From assembly GCA_020284085.1 (NCBI GenBank), contig JACEVL010000130.1, forward strand, positions 4,169,576 through 4,233,575: a stretch of DNA of 64,000 nt. Direction: 5' to 3'. This stretch comes from Aporrectodea caliginosa. Lineage: Eukaryota > Annelida > Clitellata > Crassiclitellata > Lumbricidae. The translations under genes and the position numbers were made by a program. Under the pieces are notes generated by a model. It made no database searches and was not told the origin of the DNA. It worked only from the letters and a program-made list of their open reading frames with translations. Below, one piece after another: positions 46,242 to 57,117 of this stretch; within the stretch, counting starts at the first letter, position 1; the number at the start of each line of letters is the position of its first letter.

Positions 46242-46276
<35 letters not shown>

Positions 46277-46278
46277 CT
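45285..46278 (+). mobile_element. Crack/L2-like LINE, 5' truncated
   Basis: The insertion begins at the RT active site and ends with TTGCGCGCGTTACAAATTT and an uninterrupted run of AAT units at about 46243-46277. Left flank TACTAATTATGTT and right flank ATCTGCTTAGACACC together recreate a background-repeat phrase, which locates the insertion. It belongs to a family different from the other L2-like copies. Confidence 0.85.
45288..46154 (+). pseudogene. Crack/L2-like RT C-terminal half, open frame
   Basis: This is an open frame of 288 residues. It starts at the catalytic motif C (QQYADDTQLHIAL) and continues NGLAINPNKSEAILFGS, VKTLGVTLDSKLTF, VSSRLDYANSLFVGV, LLHELHWLPVEFRIKFKLAC and SAPKEWNLLPLSLRSS. 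These blocks are those of CR1/L2-group RT thumb and C-terminal domains. All N-terminal domains (endonuclease, RT fingers and palm up to motif B) are missing. No internal stop is present, so the copy is relatively young. The ATG is fortuitous. Confidence 0.9.
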
Positions 46279-46479
46279 GCTTAGACACCTTTAAATTGAT
46301 GTTTCATAAGTATATAAATACGCTGTTTGTTATATCGATTAATAATGTTGTCTTTGCTCCGAAAAAATAAGACAACTTCGTGGCTACAAAGTAATCAGAA
46401 CAACGGCATAAAAGAACTATTGCAACGTATTACTGTCAGTATGTCTGTCTGTTTCCTAATATAAAGCTGCTAGTGCTGG

Positions 46480-46810
46480 TATGTGTTAGTGCATTTGTAA
46501 TAGTGCTGGAATAAATGGTCAAGGTGACTATTTGAATTACAGATCAAACAGTGCCAGCAGGAAACCTTTTAAATAGTATTTAAAATAGTAAATAGTTGTG
46601 AACAATTGTAAATACCAACTCTCTATTTAAAAAGTATTTGGCTATGACCAGTTTCACTCGTATATATAACTGTTTAAAAGCTTTCAATTTTTTACCGGTT
46701 AACTCCAACTGTATAAGCGATTTCTTTTCTTGGTGAGAATTACTAAATAATCTCTCTATTGGTACTCTGGATTTCATTTAAATGTTTTCACTTGTGGTTT
46801 ACTGTTTAAT
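46480..46810 (-). repeat. AT-rich dispersed repeat (family T), copy 3
   Basis: Contains CTGGAATAAATGGTCAAGG, TTTTAAATAGTATTTAAAAT, AACTCCAACTGTATAAGCG and GAGAATTACTAAATAATCTC, the same order as copy 2. A TTGA-type run at about 46826-46860 follows. No ORF. Confidence 0.6.
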
Positions 46811-46860
46811 ATGTAATAAGTAGTGCTTAATAAATGATTGATTGATTGATTGATTGATTG

Positions 46861-48059
46861 GTTATATATTTGTTGAACGACAATTTAAATAGTTGTTTTA
46901 CCCAGATGCGGTGTGCTACTTGGTTTTGTCATTGAATAATATTACTCCACGTAAACGTCCTTAAAAGTTTGTGTACACACAATTTCACCCTCCCCGATAA
47001 AGACTCGATGAACTTTATTCCTAGAATGTCAAATAAAGACAAGTACTAATTAACCCATTCTTAAGTAGCCATACTGTCAACTGTTATTGTTAACCTACAG
47101 CGTTCTGCCTGTTGTTTTCTGAAATAAACGAATATACATATAATTTCATATTAGGTTACTGAATAATTTGAAGAAATCTAGAATGTAAGTCATAAGAATA
47201 ATCCAATTAACACTGGATGACACTAATGATGTTCCCTGTCTGTTTAAACACCTTTAAATAAGATCAAACGTACGCTATATATTCGACATAATATTATTCT
47301 CCATGCATTTCACAACCTTTAACTCAGTCACTGTCAGTACTCTGGTAGCGCCAGTCCAACGCCTTGCCATAGAAGGAGGGAGACGAAAACTGCCCTAGCC
47401 TCCAAAAGATGCTGCTAAACACAGAAAAGAAATACCCTTGTCTGGTAATTCCAGTCCTAAGCCTGGTGGATTGCGACGCTAATCATCATTGTTATGGCAG
47501 CGTTTTATTAAACAGCAAATAACCAAAGAATATGCACAACTATCAGCGTCAAAGGAAGAATTCAGAAAATAATCGAAAACGCCAGATGGAAAATATGCTA
47601 AAATGATACAAGTTCCAAGCGCTCTCCTCCTTTATCCACGCTTTAGATCGGCAGTACCAGTCCAAAGCCTGGATAATGGAGGAGGGAGAGGCTTATCATA
47701 ATGTTGTAATACAGCGTCATTAATTAGCCAAGCGTTGTACACAGAATCTTACATAACAGTGAAAACTGTTCAAAAACTGTTTCCTATCGACGTCAAAGAC
47801 CTTTGATGCAATAATTTATCGTTACACACTAAATGCTACTAATAATTTTACAATCTACTTAGACACCTTTAAAACGGCGCTTACTGACTTTATATATTCT
47901 GTCTTTTTCTTTCTTTCGTTCAATCAATCAGAACACTATTTCTTAAACGCCACAATACAAGACTAAAACGCTACCAAAGTAATCGGTCAAATGGGGTAAT
48001 TTGCTATTGCAAGCGATGTCAGTCTCTTCGTCCGTTAGTCCGTCTGTATTTTCCCCTGA
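46861..48059. repeat. Background repeat with palindromic module C
   Basis: No gene. Minus-oriented A near 47240 and 47865, C near 47345, 47450 and 47665, X near 47790. At 47622-47691 two C modules face each other as a ~70-bp imperfect palindrome (CTCTCCTCCTTTATCC ... GGATAATGGAGGAGGGAGAG). Confidence 0.6.
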
Positions 48060-48132
48060 GCTAATGGTGCTAGTGTTGGAATGTGTTAGTGTTTGCAATG
48101 GTGTTGGAATAAATAGTCAGGGTGACTATTCG

Positions 48133-48341
48133 TGTATGTATGTATGAGCACTTGTTATAGCGCCCCTTCAAGATTTCTACTCAGAGGCGCTCCCGCCTAC
48201 AGCGCGGACACTGAATCGGAGTTTCACGTCGAAGCGCATGACGGACTTGCCCAGGGTCCCTACGCGGCGGCTTGAGGTGGATTCGAACCCGCAACCCTCC
48301 GGTTGCAAGGCACCGAACATACCCCTACACCACCGCGAATA
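48133..48341 (-). mobile_element. tRNA-derived SINE with L2 tail (family S1), copy 2
   Basis: On the minus strand: A box TGGTGTAGGGG (perfect consensus), B-box region GGGTTCGAATCC, then the body and the 3' stem-loop AGCGCCTCTGAGTAG ... AGGGGCGCTATAACAAG with a CATA-type tail at 48133-48147. It inserted into a family T repeat, whose halves lie at about 48060-48132 and 48342-48535. Confidence 0.88.
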
Positions 48342-48535
48342 GTAAATAGTACCTGCGGGAAATAGTACCTGCGGGAAACTATTCATATAGTCTTTAAAGT
48401 GTTAAAGCTGTGGACTTTTGCAAATACCACATAACTTTTTAAAGACTATTTAGCTATTATCAGTTTCAGGTGCAGATAAATGTTTAGAAACTGTTCAATT
48501 TTCTACTTGTTAAAATTAAGTAACTCCAATTGTAT
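48342..48535 (-). repeat. AT-rich dispersed repeat (family T), copy 4, split
   Basis: Continues the block interrupted by the S1 SINE: GAATAGTAAATAGTACCTGC, GACTATTTAGCTATTATCAG and AAGTAACTCCAATTGTATTAG. A short AATAGTACCTGCGGGAA phrase is duplicated in tandem near 48350-48378. Confidence 0.55.
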
Positions 48536-48546
48536 TAGCGATTCCT

Positions 48547-48576
48547 ACGCTATCGGGCCCCCCCCCCCGATAGCGT
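48547..48576. repeat. Perfect palindrome with C-tract
   Basis: ACGCTATCGGG and CCCGATAGCGT are perfectly inverted arms (11 bp) around a run of C. It is GC-rich inside an AT-rich repeat. The CCCGATAGCG phrase also begins the S3 SINE at 421, so a SINE-derived piece is one explanation. Confidence 0.8.
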
Positions 48577-48634
48577 AACGATTTTAAACAATTAAGTAAA
48601 TAGTTTGAACCATCTAAATAGTAAATACTATTGT

Positions 48635-48725
48635 AAGTAAGTAAGTAAGTAAGTATGTATGTTCTTTATTAACCAATTGCTAATCGCACTTTGGTGAACA
48701 GACATCTTATAAATGCAGTTAAAAA
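48635..48725 (-). mobile_element. LINE or SINE 3' tail, solo
   Basis: On the minus strand CACCAAAGTGCGATTAGC and AATTGGTTAATAAAGAACAT lead into CATA and then four or five CTTA units. The AATAAA followed by a short tandem tail is typical of a non-LTR 3' end. No coding part is visible. Confidence 0.5.
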
Positions 48726-49604
48726 GTATAAAGTATCCTGACAATAAACGTTTTCCGCATTAAGATAGTTAGTTAGTTCCAATATCCCTTAATAAACCAA
48801 CGTCTGTCAAAGTTGGTCGTGGATACAGTCACGCCCGACGTGAGCCTATACACAGGACTCGAATAACCCCCGCAATGCAATTGGTCAATGGATGTAACAT
48901 GATTTTGTTCATGTGAAAGGAGCCGACCGTTAAACACTCCCGAGTGCGGTGGACGATTGTCCATCATGTTTTCTAATGACGACACAAAACCTAACCCTGA
49001 CCCTAACCGACCCGCATTGTTATAGCACAGCGTCGTTAAACAAAAAACTAAACAATGAATATTTGTGGTGATATTGTAAGGCTCAGTTTTGACACCTTTT
49101 AATGGTGTCTTTCGTACGCTATAAGTACCGATTTCTTTGCTTTCTATAAATGCTACTTTATCTTGTGTATGTAGCTTTCTTTCCATTGCAACGTAACTCC
49201 CTCACTATCATACCAGTAGTAGTGCCAGTTTAAAGCCATGAGAAAGGAGGAGGGCTCTTCTAATTATCTTCGCTACGACACTTTTGCGTTATTCAGCAAC
49301 TAACCAATCTACTGCATATCTTTCTGAATTATTGTCGTCAACGGCCTTTCATGTCATATTAAAACGACGTTACAATTTGAATTAATTATTATTATTATTT
49401 AAATTTGTCCCAACAGATCACAGAGTAATTAGGTGACGTTAAGTTAGTTACTGTTTAACGACTACTACTGCTGCTAATCACCTATTTGCTTTAGAACGTG
49501 TTTAAAGCATTTCTGGAAGTCATCTTGGTGTCCATCTATAAACACACTGAACCCTCATCAGGCGCCTCTTTTGCTTCTCAGTCATAGTAGAATGAGAATG
49601 ACGG
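48726..49604. repeat. Background repeat mosaic
   Basis: No gene. A 137-residue minus frame over 48773-49186 has no recognisable domain. Minus-oriented X near 49025, A near 49085 (ACACCTTTTAATGGTGTC), C near 49205-49255 and Y near 49340-49375; plus-oriented X near 49445. Confidence 0.5.
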
Positions 49605-50195
49605 CTTTGTATCGTATCGTACCGTACCTAAAAATGTATAGAGCGCCTCTCGCAGCATAGACTATTCAGAGGCGCTTTCAGCTTTTTCCCCGGAAACCCC
49701 AGGGGGAAAGAAACGCCGGAAGAGAGCGAACGGATGCGAGGTACATCCCAGACATTAGTTTAGCCAGTAGAAGAGGGGGAGAACATTTCAAGTGGAGGGC
49801 CTGGCACATCAAATGCCGGGCATCGAGCCAAGGCAGACCTAGTACGAGGGACAAAGAAGTCCAAATGGATGGTAGAGAGTAAGGGGCGAGCAGATATTAC
49901 ACAGATAGGCTTACGCATTAATTCGAAGAGCTATTTGTTTGCGAGACCAAGTTGAGATTTGAAGACCAGGAGGATGGATACGTGAGGTGATTGGGAGCCA
50001 GTGTAGTTCTTCATCCATATAAGTTGAAATATGGGAAAACCGTGGAAGGCGTGCTATGTATGAGCCTAGCAGCGGCGTTTAAGACTGACTGGAGGGGGAG
50101 ACGCAACTTGGGGAGGCCCATGAGGAGTGAGTTGCAGAAATCAACACGAGAGCAAATGAATGCCCGCACAATGGTGGTAAATATAGCTCTCTAAT
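49605..50195 (-). pseudogene. L2-like 3' end fragment
   Basis: Minus-strand frames, broken by shifts, give VLNAAARLIH, then FFVPRTRSALAR, PPLEMFSPPLLAKLMS and LPAFLSPWGFRGKKLKAPLN, parallel to the L2 copy at 915-2290. The stem-loop AGCGCCTCTGAATAG ... GAGAGGCGCTCTATACATT and a degenerate CGATA-type tail end the element at about 49605-49680. The Tyr-like CRVDFCNSLL region upstream reaches about 50170. Confidence 0.8.
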
Positions 50196-50838
50196 TGGAA
50201 TACAAGATTACAGTAACATATTAATAGGTATTCTAAAGCAACCAAACCAAACCATATTTGATATTTAAAAACCAAAGTTTAAGTGTAATAACAGAGATAA
50301 TCATTAGCCAATAAGTAATAGTTATTAGTAACTAACATCAGATTCTTATTATATATGTAATTATAACATAACATATTTAAAATTCAAAAGTTTTAAAGAA
50401 GTTGTCATATTGGTCTTTCAGTAACCAATTTGCATACATATAAGTTGAATCGATGCATAGGAGTCTTATTTTAATTTAATTTAATAGTTATAGTTACATT
50501 ATGCTTCACAGCAATATAATACTAGTTACAGAAAAGTTAAAATGTACCAGTAAACATCTAATTAGACTACTCGCAGCAACAACTGACAATTTTTGTTTAA
50601 CCACAGTTTAACGTCGTCTTATGACATCAAAGGCCGTTGACGACAATACGGAAAATGTACAATACGATCAGAACCAGAAACTTATAGCATCCGAACGACA
50701 CCATTAAAGGTGTCAAACGGCGCTTTACAATTTCACTAATATTCAATATTTTTGCAACATAAAGTAGTATGAGTTCATCTCATACTGTCTGTGATTATTA
50801 TGTAGCCTACTGACAAATTTCATTAACTAACAAAACAT
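50196..50838. repeat. AT-rich sequence with one module X/Y
   Basis: A plus-oriented GTTTAACGTCGTC ... GGCCGTTGACGAC lies near 50606-50645 and an A-like TTAAAGGTGTCAAACG near 50703. The remainder is AT-rich and unrecognised. No gene. Confidence 0.45.
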
Positions 50839-52298
50839 CAGTGTGATTCTCCTTACAGATTTTATTTTAGTTATAGTTACAGTTAGTGTTAATGGTTTTT
50901 ATTTTAGTTATTGTTATAGTTATAGTTAATGGATTTTTATTTTAGTTAATTTTTGTTACTACTTAGTTACAATAATTATATTGTAACAAAATTGTAATGT
51001 TCGTATTAACAGGCTGTTTCACAATATGCTCAGAGCTTTGAAAGCCTTTGAAGCGTGGGTACATTCAGCTTCATGAATACACGCGTTTCCAAAGTAACTG
51101 ACAAATTGCATAATAAAAATATTGTTCTCATTTATGTCGAATCGTCCATATTGCACTTCCTATTTTTATTTTTGTATTAACGAAAATAAAGATGAATTTT
51201 CGTTATTGTTATTTTCGTTATAGTTATAGTTATAGTTAACCCTAGGGCTACCAAGCTTTTTGTAACACTGGCTACGTTACCACCCCCCCCTGGATTTTGT
51301 GTTTGGCTTTACATATCATAACTTGTAATATAGCATTGGATTCAGCATTCATTTCTGACCAGAATGGTGTATTTAGTTGTACATTATCTGAATGCACCTC
51401 GAAATTACATCACTTTTAACAACGGAACCCATTAATTAGCAATATTGTATATTATTGCGTACATTTTGTACTTTTTGGATAAACAAATATAAGATTATGT
51501 GTGTTTTGAAACTAATCTATGTATAAAAGATACACAAAATCATCCCTACACATGTTTATGTAGTATAAATGTACATCCATACATATATATCCATACATAT
51601 ATATCGGTTTACGTTGTAATGCTGTATTCAGCCATTTTCACACAGATTACGCGTATTATTATTTATTTTGATCACTTCCGGTATTCAAAAGACAAAGATG
51701 TAGGTATGCAAATGAAGCCCTTCATTCCCTCTAAAGAATGGTATCTTTGTTTCTCTTCCAGTAGGACAAATGAATACGCTACAGACAAAAACTAAGTGGG
51801 GAGTCCTTCCATTCAGCCATTTTTCACGCATATTACGCGTATTATTATTTATTTTGAGCACTACCGGTTGCCTCAGGTCAACTCAGTGACCATAGAAATG
51901 TAGCCCCACATTCCCTCTATAGAATGGTATAATTTGTGTCTCTTAATATTAAATGACGGATAAGATATAGTCAAAAATCTAGGGGTGGGGTGGTATCCAC
52001 CCCCCTGGTACCTCGGGTATATTGGGTATAACTTTTGAACGGTGTGAGATATCATCTCACATTTTACCTGAAAACGTGTGTAAATGAACCCCCTACAGCT
52101 ACTTAAAAGTTCAAATTTTTATTCCATACGAAAAAGTTTGAGATGAAAAAAAACCTAGGGGGTGGCAACCACCCCCCTTTTGGTAGCCCGAGGGTTAATG
52201 ATATTTTTTAGTTATAGTTATAGTTATCGTTAACGAAATCATTTTATTTTCGTTTACGAACGTTTTTGTTATCGTTATCGTTAACGAGAATCACACTG
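50839..52298. mobile_element. hAT-like MITE (family H1), copy 2, split by a TTAA element
   Basis: Ends read CAGTGTGATTCTC on both sides (13 of 13). The duplication CAAAACAT lies at 50831-50838 and 52299-52306. GTTATA arrays occupy both subterminal regions as in copy 1 at 31035-31578. Without the 955-bp insert the element is about 501 bp. Confidence 0.93.
51240..52194. mobile_element. piggyBac-like TTAA element nested in the hAT MITE, 955 bp
   Basis: Flanked by TTAA at 51236-51239 and 52195-52198. Ends are CCCTAGGGCTACCAA and, read from the right, CCCTCGGGCTACCAA (14 of 15). Subterminal CCACCCCCC tracts are inverted too. Internal ORFs are short and show no transposase motif, so the element is non-autonomous. 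A tandem-like phrase TTTTCACgcATTACGCGTATT recurs inside near 51637 and 51823. The uninterrupted copy at 31.0 kb confirms the empty site. Confidence 0.93.
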
Positions 52299-52302
52299 CA
52301 AA

Positions 52303-52525
52303 ACATACATGTATCATAATTTATTAAGGTATTCTTTTAAAATGTTCATGCATCTAACAAAAACACAATAATAAAAATGTTCATTAACCAAAGAAGTATA
52401 CATGTATTATTATTGTTTAAAGAACTCTTTTAAACTGTTCATGTATCTAACACACATAATAAAAATTCCATTAACCAATAAAGCATACATGTATTACAAT
52501 TGTTAAAAGTACTCTTTTACATTGC
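52303..52525 (+). repeat. Tandem repeat, ~90-bp unit, 2.5 copies
   Basis: Units begin near 52305, 52397 and 52485 with (C/T)ATACATGTAT, followed by ACTCTTTTA.A.TGTTCATG and ATTAACCAA. Periods are about 92 and 88 bp. It starts within the hAT target duplication side. Confidence 0.75.
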
Positions 52526-52635
52526 AACACAGTATATAATTGCATAATAACAATGTATTATTAAAAACCAATACAACACCATTCACATAAAGAAACCTAA
52601 TTTATCCATTTACAAAATTTTACCTTTATTTATTA

Positions 52636-53285
52636 CTAGACGTTTTTACCCGGCGTTCGCCCGGGTTTTTCTCAGCGCCCGTGTATTTGAATTGAACGAC
52701 ATCTTCGTCAGCGCCCGTGAATTTGAATTTAACGATGTGCAAATTTTTGAAACTATGATCACATCGAAACTTAAACTGTCCAAATATCGGAATTTAAAGT
52801 AAATTTTGAGTTAATATAAAGTTGGGTTGAGATCTATAGAAATTCAAATGAAAACGTTCGTTAAAAATTTCGCATCTGTAAAGTGTTGCATTGAAAGTCT
52901 GCCGTGGGCGTTACCACTTCTGATTTGAAATCAACGGTCATCGTGATTGGTTGCGAATCAGAGCGTTGACCTAGATCCTCCGCGTTACGTAACAATGCAT
53001 ATTAATTTTAGCATGCGTGACGTGGACAAATGGCCATACTACGGCTGCTATTATAAGATAGCCTCGTCGAAAAAGTTGTAAATTTAAAATGTCCATATAT
53101 CGGCGTTTAAATAAAATTGCGAGCTGAAAATAGTCGCGTTGATCAAGACGTGGCGTAATAATGTTTTTAAAAATTTTGTAAATCGCTAAAGCGTTCCGTT
53201 TCGGAGCCTTTATACAACGGACAAACAAATATACAAACAAACAAACGGAAGGAAAACGTAAACAGACTACGGCTTATAATATAGA
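52636..53285. mobile_element. Unclassified repeat with ACCCGGCGTTCGCCCGGG
   Basis: The left end is AGACGTTTTTACCCGGCG followed by TTCGCCCGGG, a GC hairpin. The right end has repeats of ACAAACAAA then AACGGAAGGAAAACGTAAAC and GGCTTATAATATAGAT. Such ends accompany some invertebrate retrotransposon 3' regions, but I cannot name the family. An internal phrase CAGCGCCCGTG.ATTTGAATT is tandemly duplicated near 52674 and 52710. Confidence 0.5.
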
Positions 53286-53570
53286 TCTTCACTAACGTAT
53301 TATACACTTCATTGAAGTTCATCAACTGACAATTAAACGAAAATTTCCTTCATATAGCGTCTCTTGAAAACAATTAAAGGTGTCTAATCCAGTGCATCTC
53401 AAACTTGCTTCAGCAGCCGTACGCGGACCGCTGCTTTTCGAAATCAGTTTACACTACATATATATTATAGGTTATTTTAAAATATAGAATTCACAATAAT
53501 TCATTGAATCTGTTTATTGCAAAAGTGCTTATAGTTTTGCTACTCTTGTCTGTGTCAAACTGTTTATTAT
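53286..53570 (+). repeat. Background module A and hAT-like end
   Basis: Module A-like TTAAAGGTGTCTAATCC near 53371 runs directly into CAGTGCATCTCAAACTTGC at 53392, which resembles a Charlie-type hAT terminus with ACGCGGACCGCTG downstream. No partner terminus found. Confidence 0.45.
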
Positions 53571-53807
53571 GGGGTGTCCGGTGGCGCGTTGGATAACATC
53601 TGGCGTAGAGTGCGAGAGGTAGCGAGTTCGAGCCCCGTTAGGGCGGATATGCTTTGTAGGCTGCTATTAGCGCCGTGTATTACAGGCTGTCTGTTCTGTT
53701 AGTAGTTAACTAGTTAAGATTGTTTCAATTGCATAACATGTAAATGTACAGCGCAGTGCGTTTGTCAGGCGCTTAATAAAGAAAAGATTATTATTATTAT
53801 TATTATG
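53571..53807 (+). mobile_element. tRNA-Arg-like SINE (family S3), copy 3
   Basis: The best preserved copy. The head has GGTGGCGCGTTGGATAAC (A-box region like tRNA-Arg) and GAGTTCGAGCCCC (B box), then GCTTTGTAGGCTGCTATTAG, ATGTAAATGTACAGCGCAG, GTCAGGCGCTTAATAAAG and an ATT tail of about five units. Confidence 0.9.
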
Positions 53808-55756
53808 TGTGAACACTGTGTCAGCCTATAATTCTTTATGTTTCACATTGTAAATACTTTAATTATTTATGTAACAACCAAGGAAATTGTGATTCCCGTT
53901 ATCATTCCGCTGGCCAATCAATAATGAAGACCAGCATTGAACCAAGGACTACAGTTTGAATTGCAGTGGTCTAAACAAACCGGAATATTATTAATAGCAT
54001 CAAGTGTTTAATTTAACCCATTTTCTACTAGCGCAGCCTGGGAGGGTGCATGCAAACATTCTAATCATATCGTATAATAATTAGTAGCATCAAGTGTTTA
54101 ACGACGTCTTATGGCTATCAACGCCGTCGACATTTCCTTACGACTAATTTAGAAAGGTCCAATCATTGATTGGTTTCTTATTCAACACAACTACAACAAG
54201 GAGTTATATAAACGCTATATAAATGTTCCTTTACAATAATTATTACAGTTTCAAGTTGTTACTACTTGACGACGCTGCGTCATAACAGAGATGATTGGCG
54301 TCGCCCTCCTCCTTCATCGATGCTTCGGACTGGCACTAGCACAGTGCTTTAGATTTCTTTGAGGACTATAATAATATAATTGGTTACAAGTTGTTTTAAG
54401 GTATCGCTTTGAATAATATCATCAAGTTGAAAATAGTAAAATGTCGTCAAAGTCCATTGATGTCATAGGACAATGAAAATGCCGGGTTTCTTAACTAAAA
54501 GTGAGAAAATTTAGAATTGATTTAGCTAATGTATAATTATGGTAACGTTGACTTGAACGGACCTGCTAGCCGTAAGACAGTCTATCGTTAAATGCACAAT
54601 GCTGCTAGACACCTCTAATTGGCTCTCAACAGACGGTATATAGTTGACATTCTCGCTAAATTATTACTTTACTAAAAAAAATTAAAAATATTCAAAGAAT
54701 GATTAAGATTGTTACTTTAACTCCGCCACTGATCGTACTCTGTCAGTGCCAGTCCCAAGCCTGGATGAAGGAGGAGGGTGTCGCTAATGGTCTTTGTTAC
54801 CACACAGTGGTCGTTAAACAATAAACAAGCAAATTGTTACTGCCTCCATGTATGTGGGTCAATATTATGAAGGTTGGCGTTAACGGCCCTGGTTGTCACA
54901 AGATGTCGCTAAACACTGCATACTACCAGAGCCATGAATACCAGAATAGAATAGATGGCTATTTTATTATTCATTGTGTAGTGGCATCTTGTGGCTGCCA
55001 GGTCCCTCACACCGACCGCTTCTGACGCAGAGATATCTTCATCTATACGCGATTGAATTCCAACATGAAGAGATTCTTCCAGGTTTAACCATGAGTCTTG
55101 ACGCCTTTAAATATCTTTCAACCGACGGTAGATGCCGACTCTGTAAGCTCCGCCACTGCGCGTCCGTGCATTGAAGCCAGGCAGTGCCAGTCCCAAGCCT
55201 AGATGAAGGAGGAGGGTGACGCTAATGACTTTTGTAATCACACACTGTCGTTAAACTGAAACAACTACTACTACAATTAAGATTGTCGTCAACGGCCTTT
55301 GTTGTCATAAAACGACGTTAAACCTTGGAATAGTAATCATCATAATATTTCTAATGTCACACAGCTTGCTATTTGTATAGATAAAAAATTAAATTGACTA
55401 CAAAAAACTTAAATTAAGCATAGCCCTTGATGCCATAAAACGGAATATTGCAGTTAAAAGCTTAATAACAACGAGCACAGAAACAAACAAATGAAGAAAG
55501 AAGGAACAAAAACCTTCTGCTGTCTGAAATAGAGCAAAACAGAAAAGGATTAAAGAAGCCAAACTACTGCCTATGAAACGAGCCCAAAAATAAAAGACTG
55601 ACGTAATGATATATTATATAAATAATAGAAATATGACATCTTGAGCCCATTAGCCGAAAAAAAACAGAAGATACGAATTAATGTAATTTTAAGAAATAAG
55701 TTTTAAAAATGAACTAAAACCACAGTAGCCACAAACTGTAGTTTAACACAGGGTAC
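53808..55756. repeat. Background repeat mosaic, near-complete minus unit
   Basis: No gene. Plus-oriented X near 54098 and C near 54300. A long minus-oriented run at 54540-55320 shows the modules in order: X, A (54605), C (54745-54780), X (54880), C (55180-55215), X and Y (55240-55315). It is the most continuous reference for the background unit. From 55380 to 55740 only AT-rich sequence is seen. Confidence 0.6.
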
Positions 55757-56506
55757 GACAAATTACGTTGCAATCTGGTTTGATTGACACCTTCATATTT
55801 ACTAATTGGTCTGCAAAGGCTCATCAGTCACTCTAGGCTTGCCTAGCTTGCTTAGAGTAACACAGGGAGGAAATCCGATCGACGTATTCGATGATCGTAG
55901 ATTCGGAACCGACCTGGGCTGATGAACCAAAGTCCTCTTTGCCCACCTTCATGTGGTGCAGACTGTTAGTACCCTCCCTTAATTGGGTAGGAGAACGAAC
56001 GGGCACGGCAGGCAAAACCAGGGGAAGGCAATGGCAAACCACCCATGTTATCATGCCAAGAAAACCTTTATGAATCAAGCTAATAACGCATGCGAAATGT
56101 GGATATGGAGGAAGATGCAGAGAATATCATGGAAAGAGAAAAGGACCAACGATTGGGTGCGCATGAGTATCGGAATTGAGAATGAAGAGACACTACAACA
56201 AACAGTGCTAAGAGCAAAGTTGAGGTTCTTTGGTCATGTCATGCGATCAGATGGATTGGACAAGGAAATGATGTTAGCATATGGAGAGGGAAGGAGAAAA
56301 CAAGGACGACCAAGGAAAAAGTGGATGGACGAGATACATGAAACAACTGGAATGAATTTGGCAGAACTGAGAGATGCGACGGCGGACAGAAGGAAATGGA
56401 GAGGCTTGATCATGATGGTCGCTAGAGTTCAAAGAACTGACAGCACAAGATAACAAGGTAACTACTAATTACGTTGCAATCTGATTTGATTGACACCTTC
56501 ATATCG
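55757..56506 (+). mobile_element. RTE-type LINE 3' part between ~44-bp direct repeats
   Basis: The block between about 55801 and 56462 is bounded by direct repeats containing ATTACGTTGCAATCTG and TTTGATTGACACCTTCATAT at 55757-55800 and 56463-56506 (about 2-4 differences). Its left part contains GGGAAGGCAATGGCAAACCA and GCCAAGAAAACC, phrases seen in RTE/BovB-type sequence. The coding part follows. A 44-bp duplication is long for a target site, so a pre-existing repeat or tandem duplication may contribute. Confidence 0.65.
56070..56453 (+). pseudogene. RTE-type LINE C-terminal peptide
   Basis: An open frame of about 127 residues has the standard C-terminal signature: NACEMWIWRKMQRISWKEKR, RAKLRFFGHVMRSDGLDKEM, then GRRKQGRPRKKWMDEIHETT, MNLAELRDATADRRKWRGLI and a stop. 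The RT and endonuclease are absent. No internal stop, so the copy is relatively recent. Family assignment between RTE and related clades is not certain. Confidence 0.8.
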
Positions 56507-57117
56507 ATGCTGAAGAAGCCATATATTATATATCGCATAATATTTAAATTTCGTAAGTTCGTTGATTCCATCTAAATGTTGCTGAACTCTTGGAATTCTT
56601 CCACCAGGCGTCGGTTTGACCCCCCAAATAAAATGTAAAGTTCACTTAAGTAGTGTTCACATCGACGGCCGCAAGATGTCGCAAAATAATAATGGTGAAA
56701 GTAATTACCACGGGCTTTTTTTGAAATATCTAAAGTTTAGGTAATTTATTTATCGAAAAATTTTTATCGTTGATATTAAAATGTTTCAAAGTTAAATTTT
56801 GGTTATCGACAGGGTTGAATTTTAGAATTTTGGCCGACGGGTATTAACTTAGTTCATGAAACTTTATTTAAATGTTGCGATAAGTTTACTGACTGTGGGG
56901 TCCCCAAGGTGAACGACCAGCTAAAACTAAGCCTGGGGTAAACGAGGGTAAAGGAAGAGTGAGACGCTAACCATGATGGACCTAATTATAACACACCTTC
57001 GTTAAACAGAAACTACCAACCCACCCTAGACTCTTCCAATGTCGTGTACTCAATTTCACCACTGTCGCTCTCGGATGGTGCCAGGCCCAGGCATCTATTA
57101 AGGAGGAGGGTCACACC
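56507..57117. repeat. Background repeat, no gene seen
   Basis: Remnants of X near 56665 and 57000 and a degenerate C module near 56920-56970 and 57080-57115. A phrase near 56800-56980 (GAATTTTGGCCGACGGGTAT ... AACGAGGGTAAAGGA) recurs near 60780-60930. Confidence 0.45.

Noticed and set aside
48773..49186. 137-residue minus-strand ORF as a host gene
   Set aside because: No recognisable domain, low complexity in places, and it overlaps background modules A and X.
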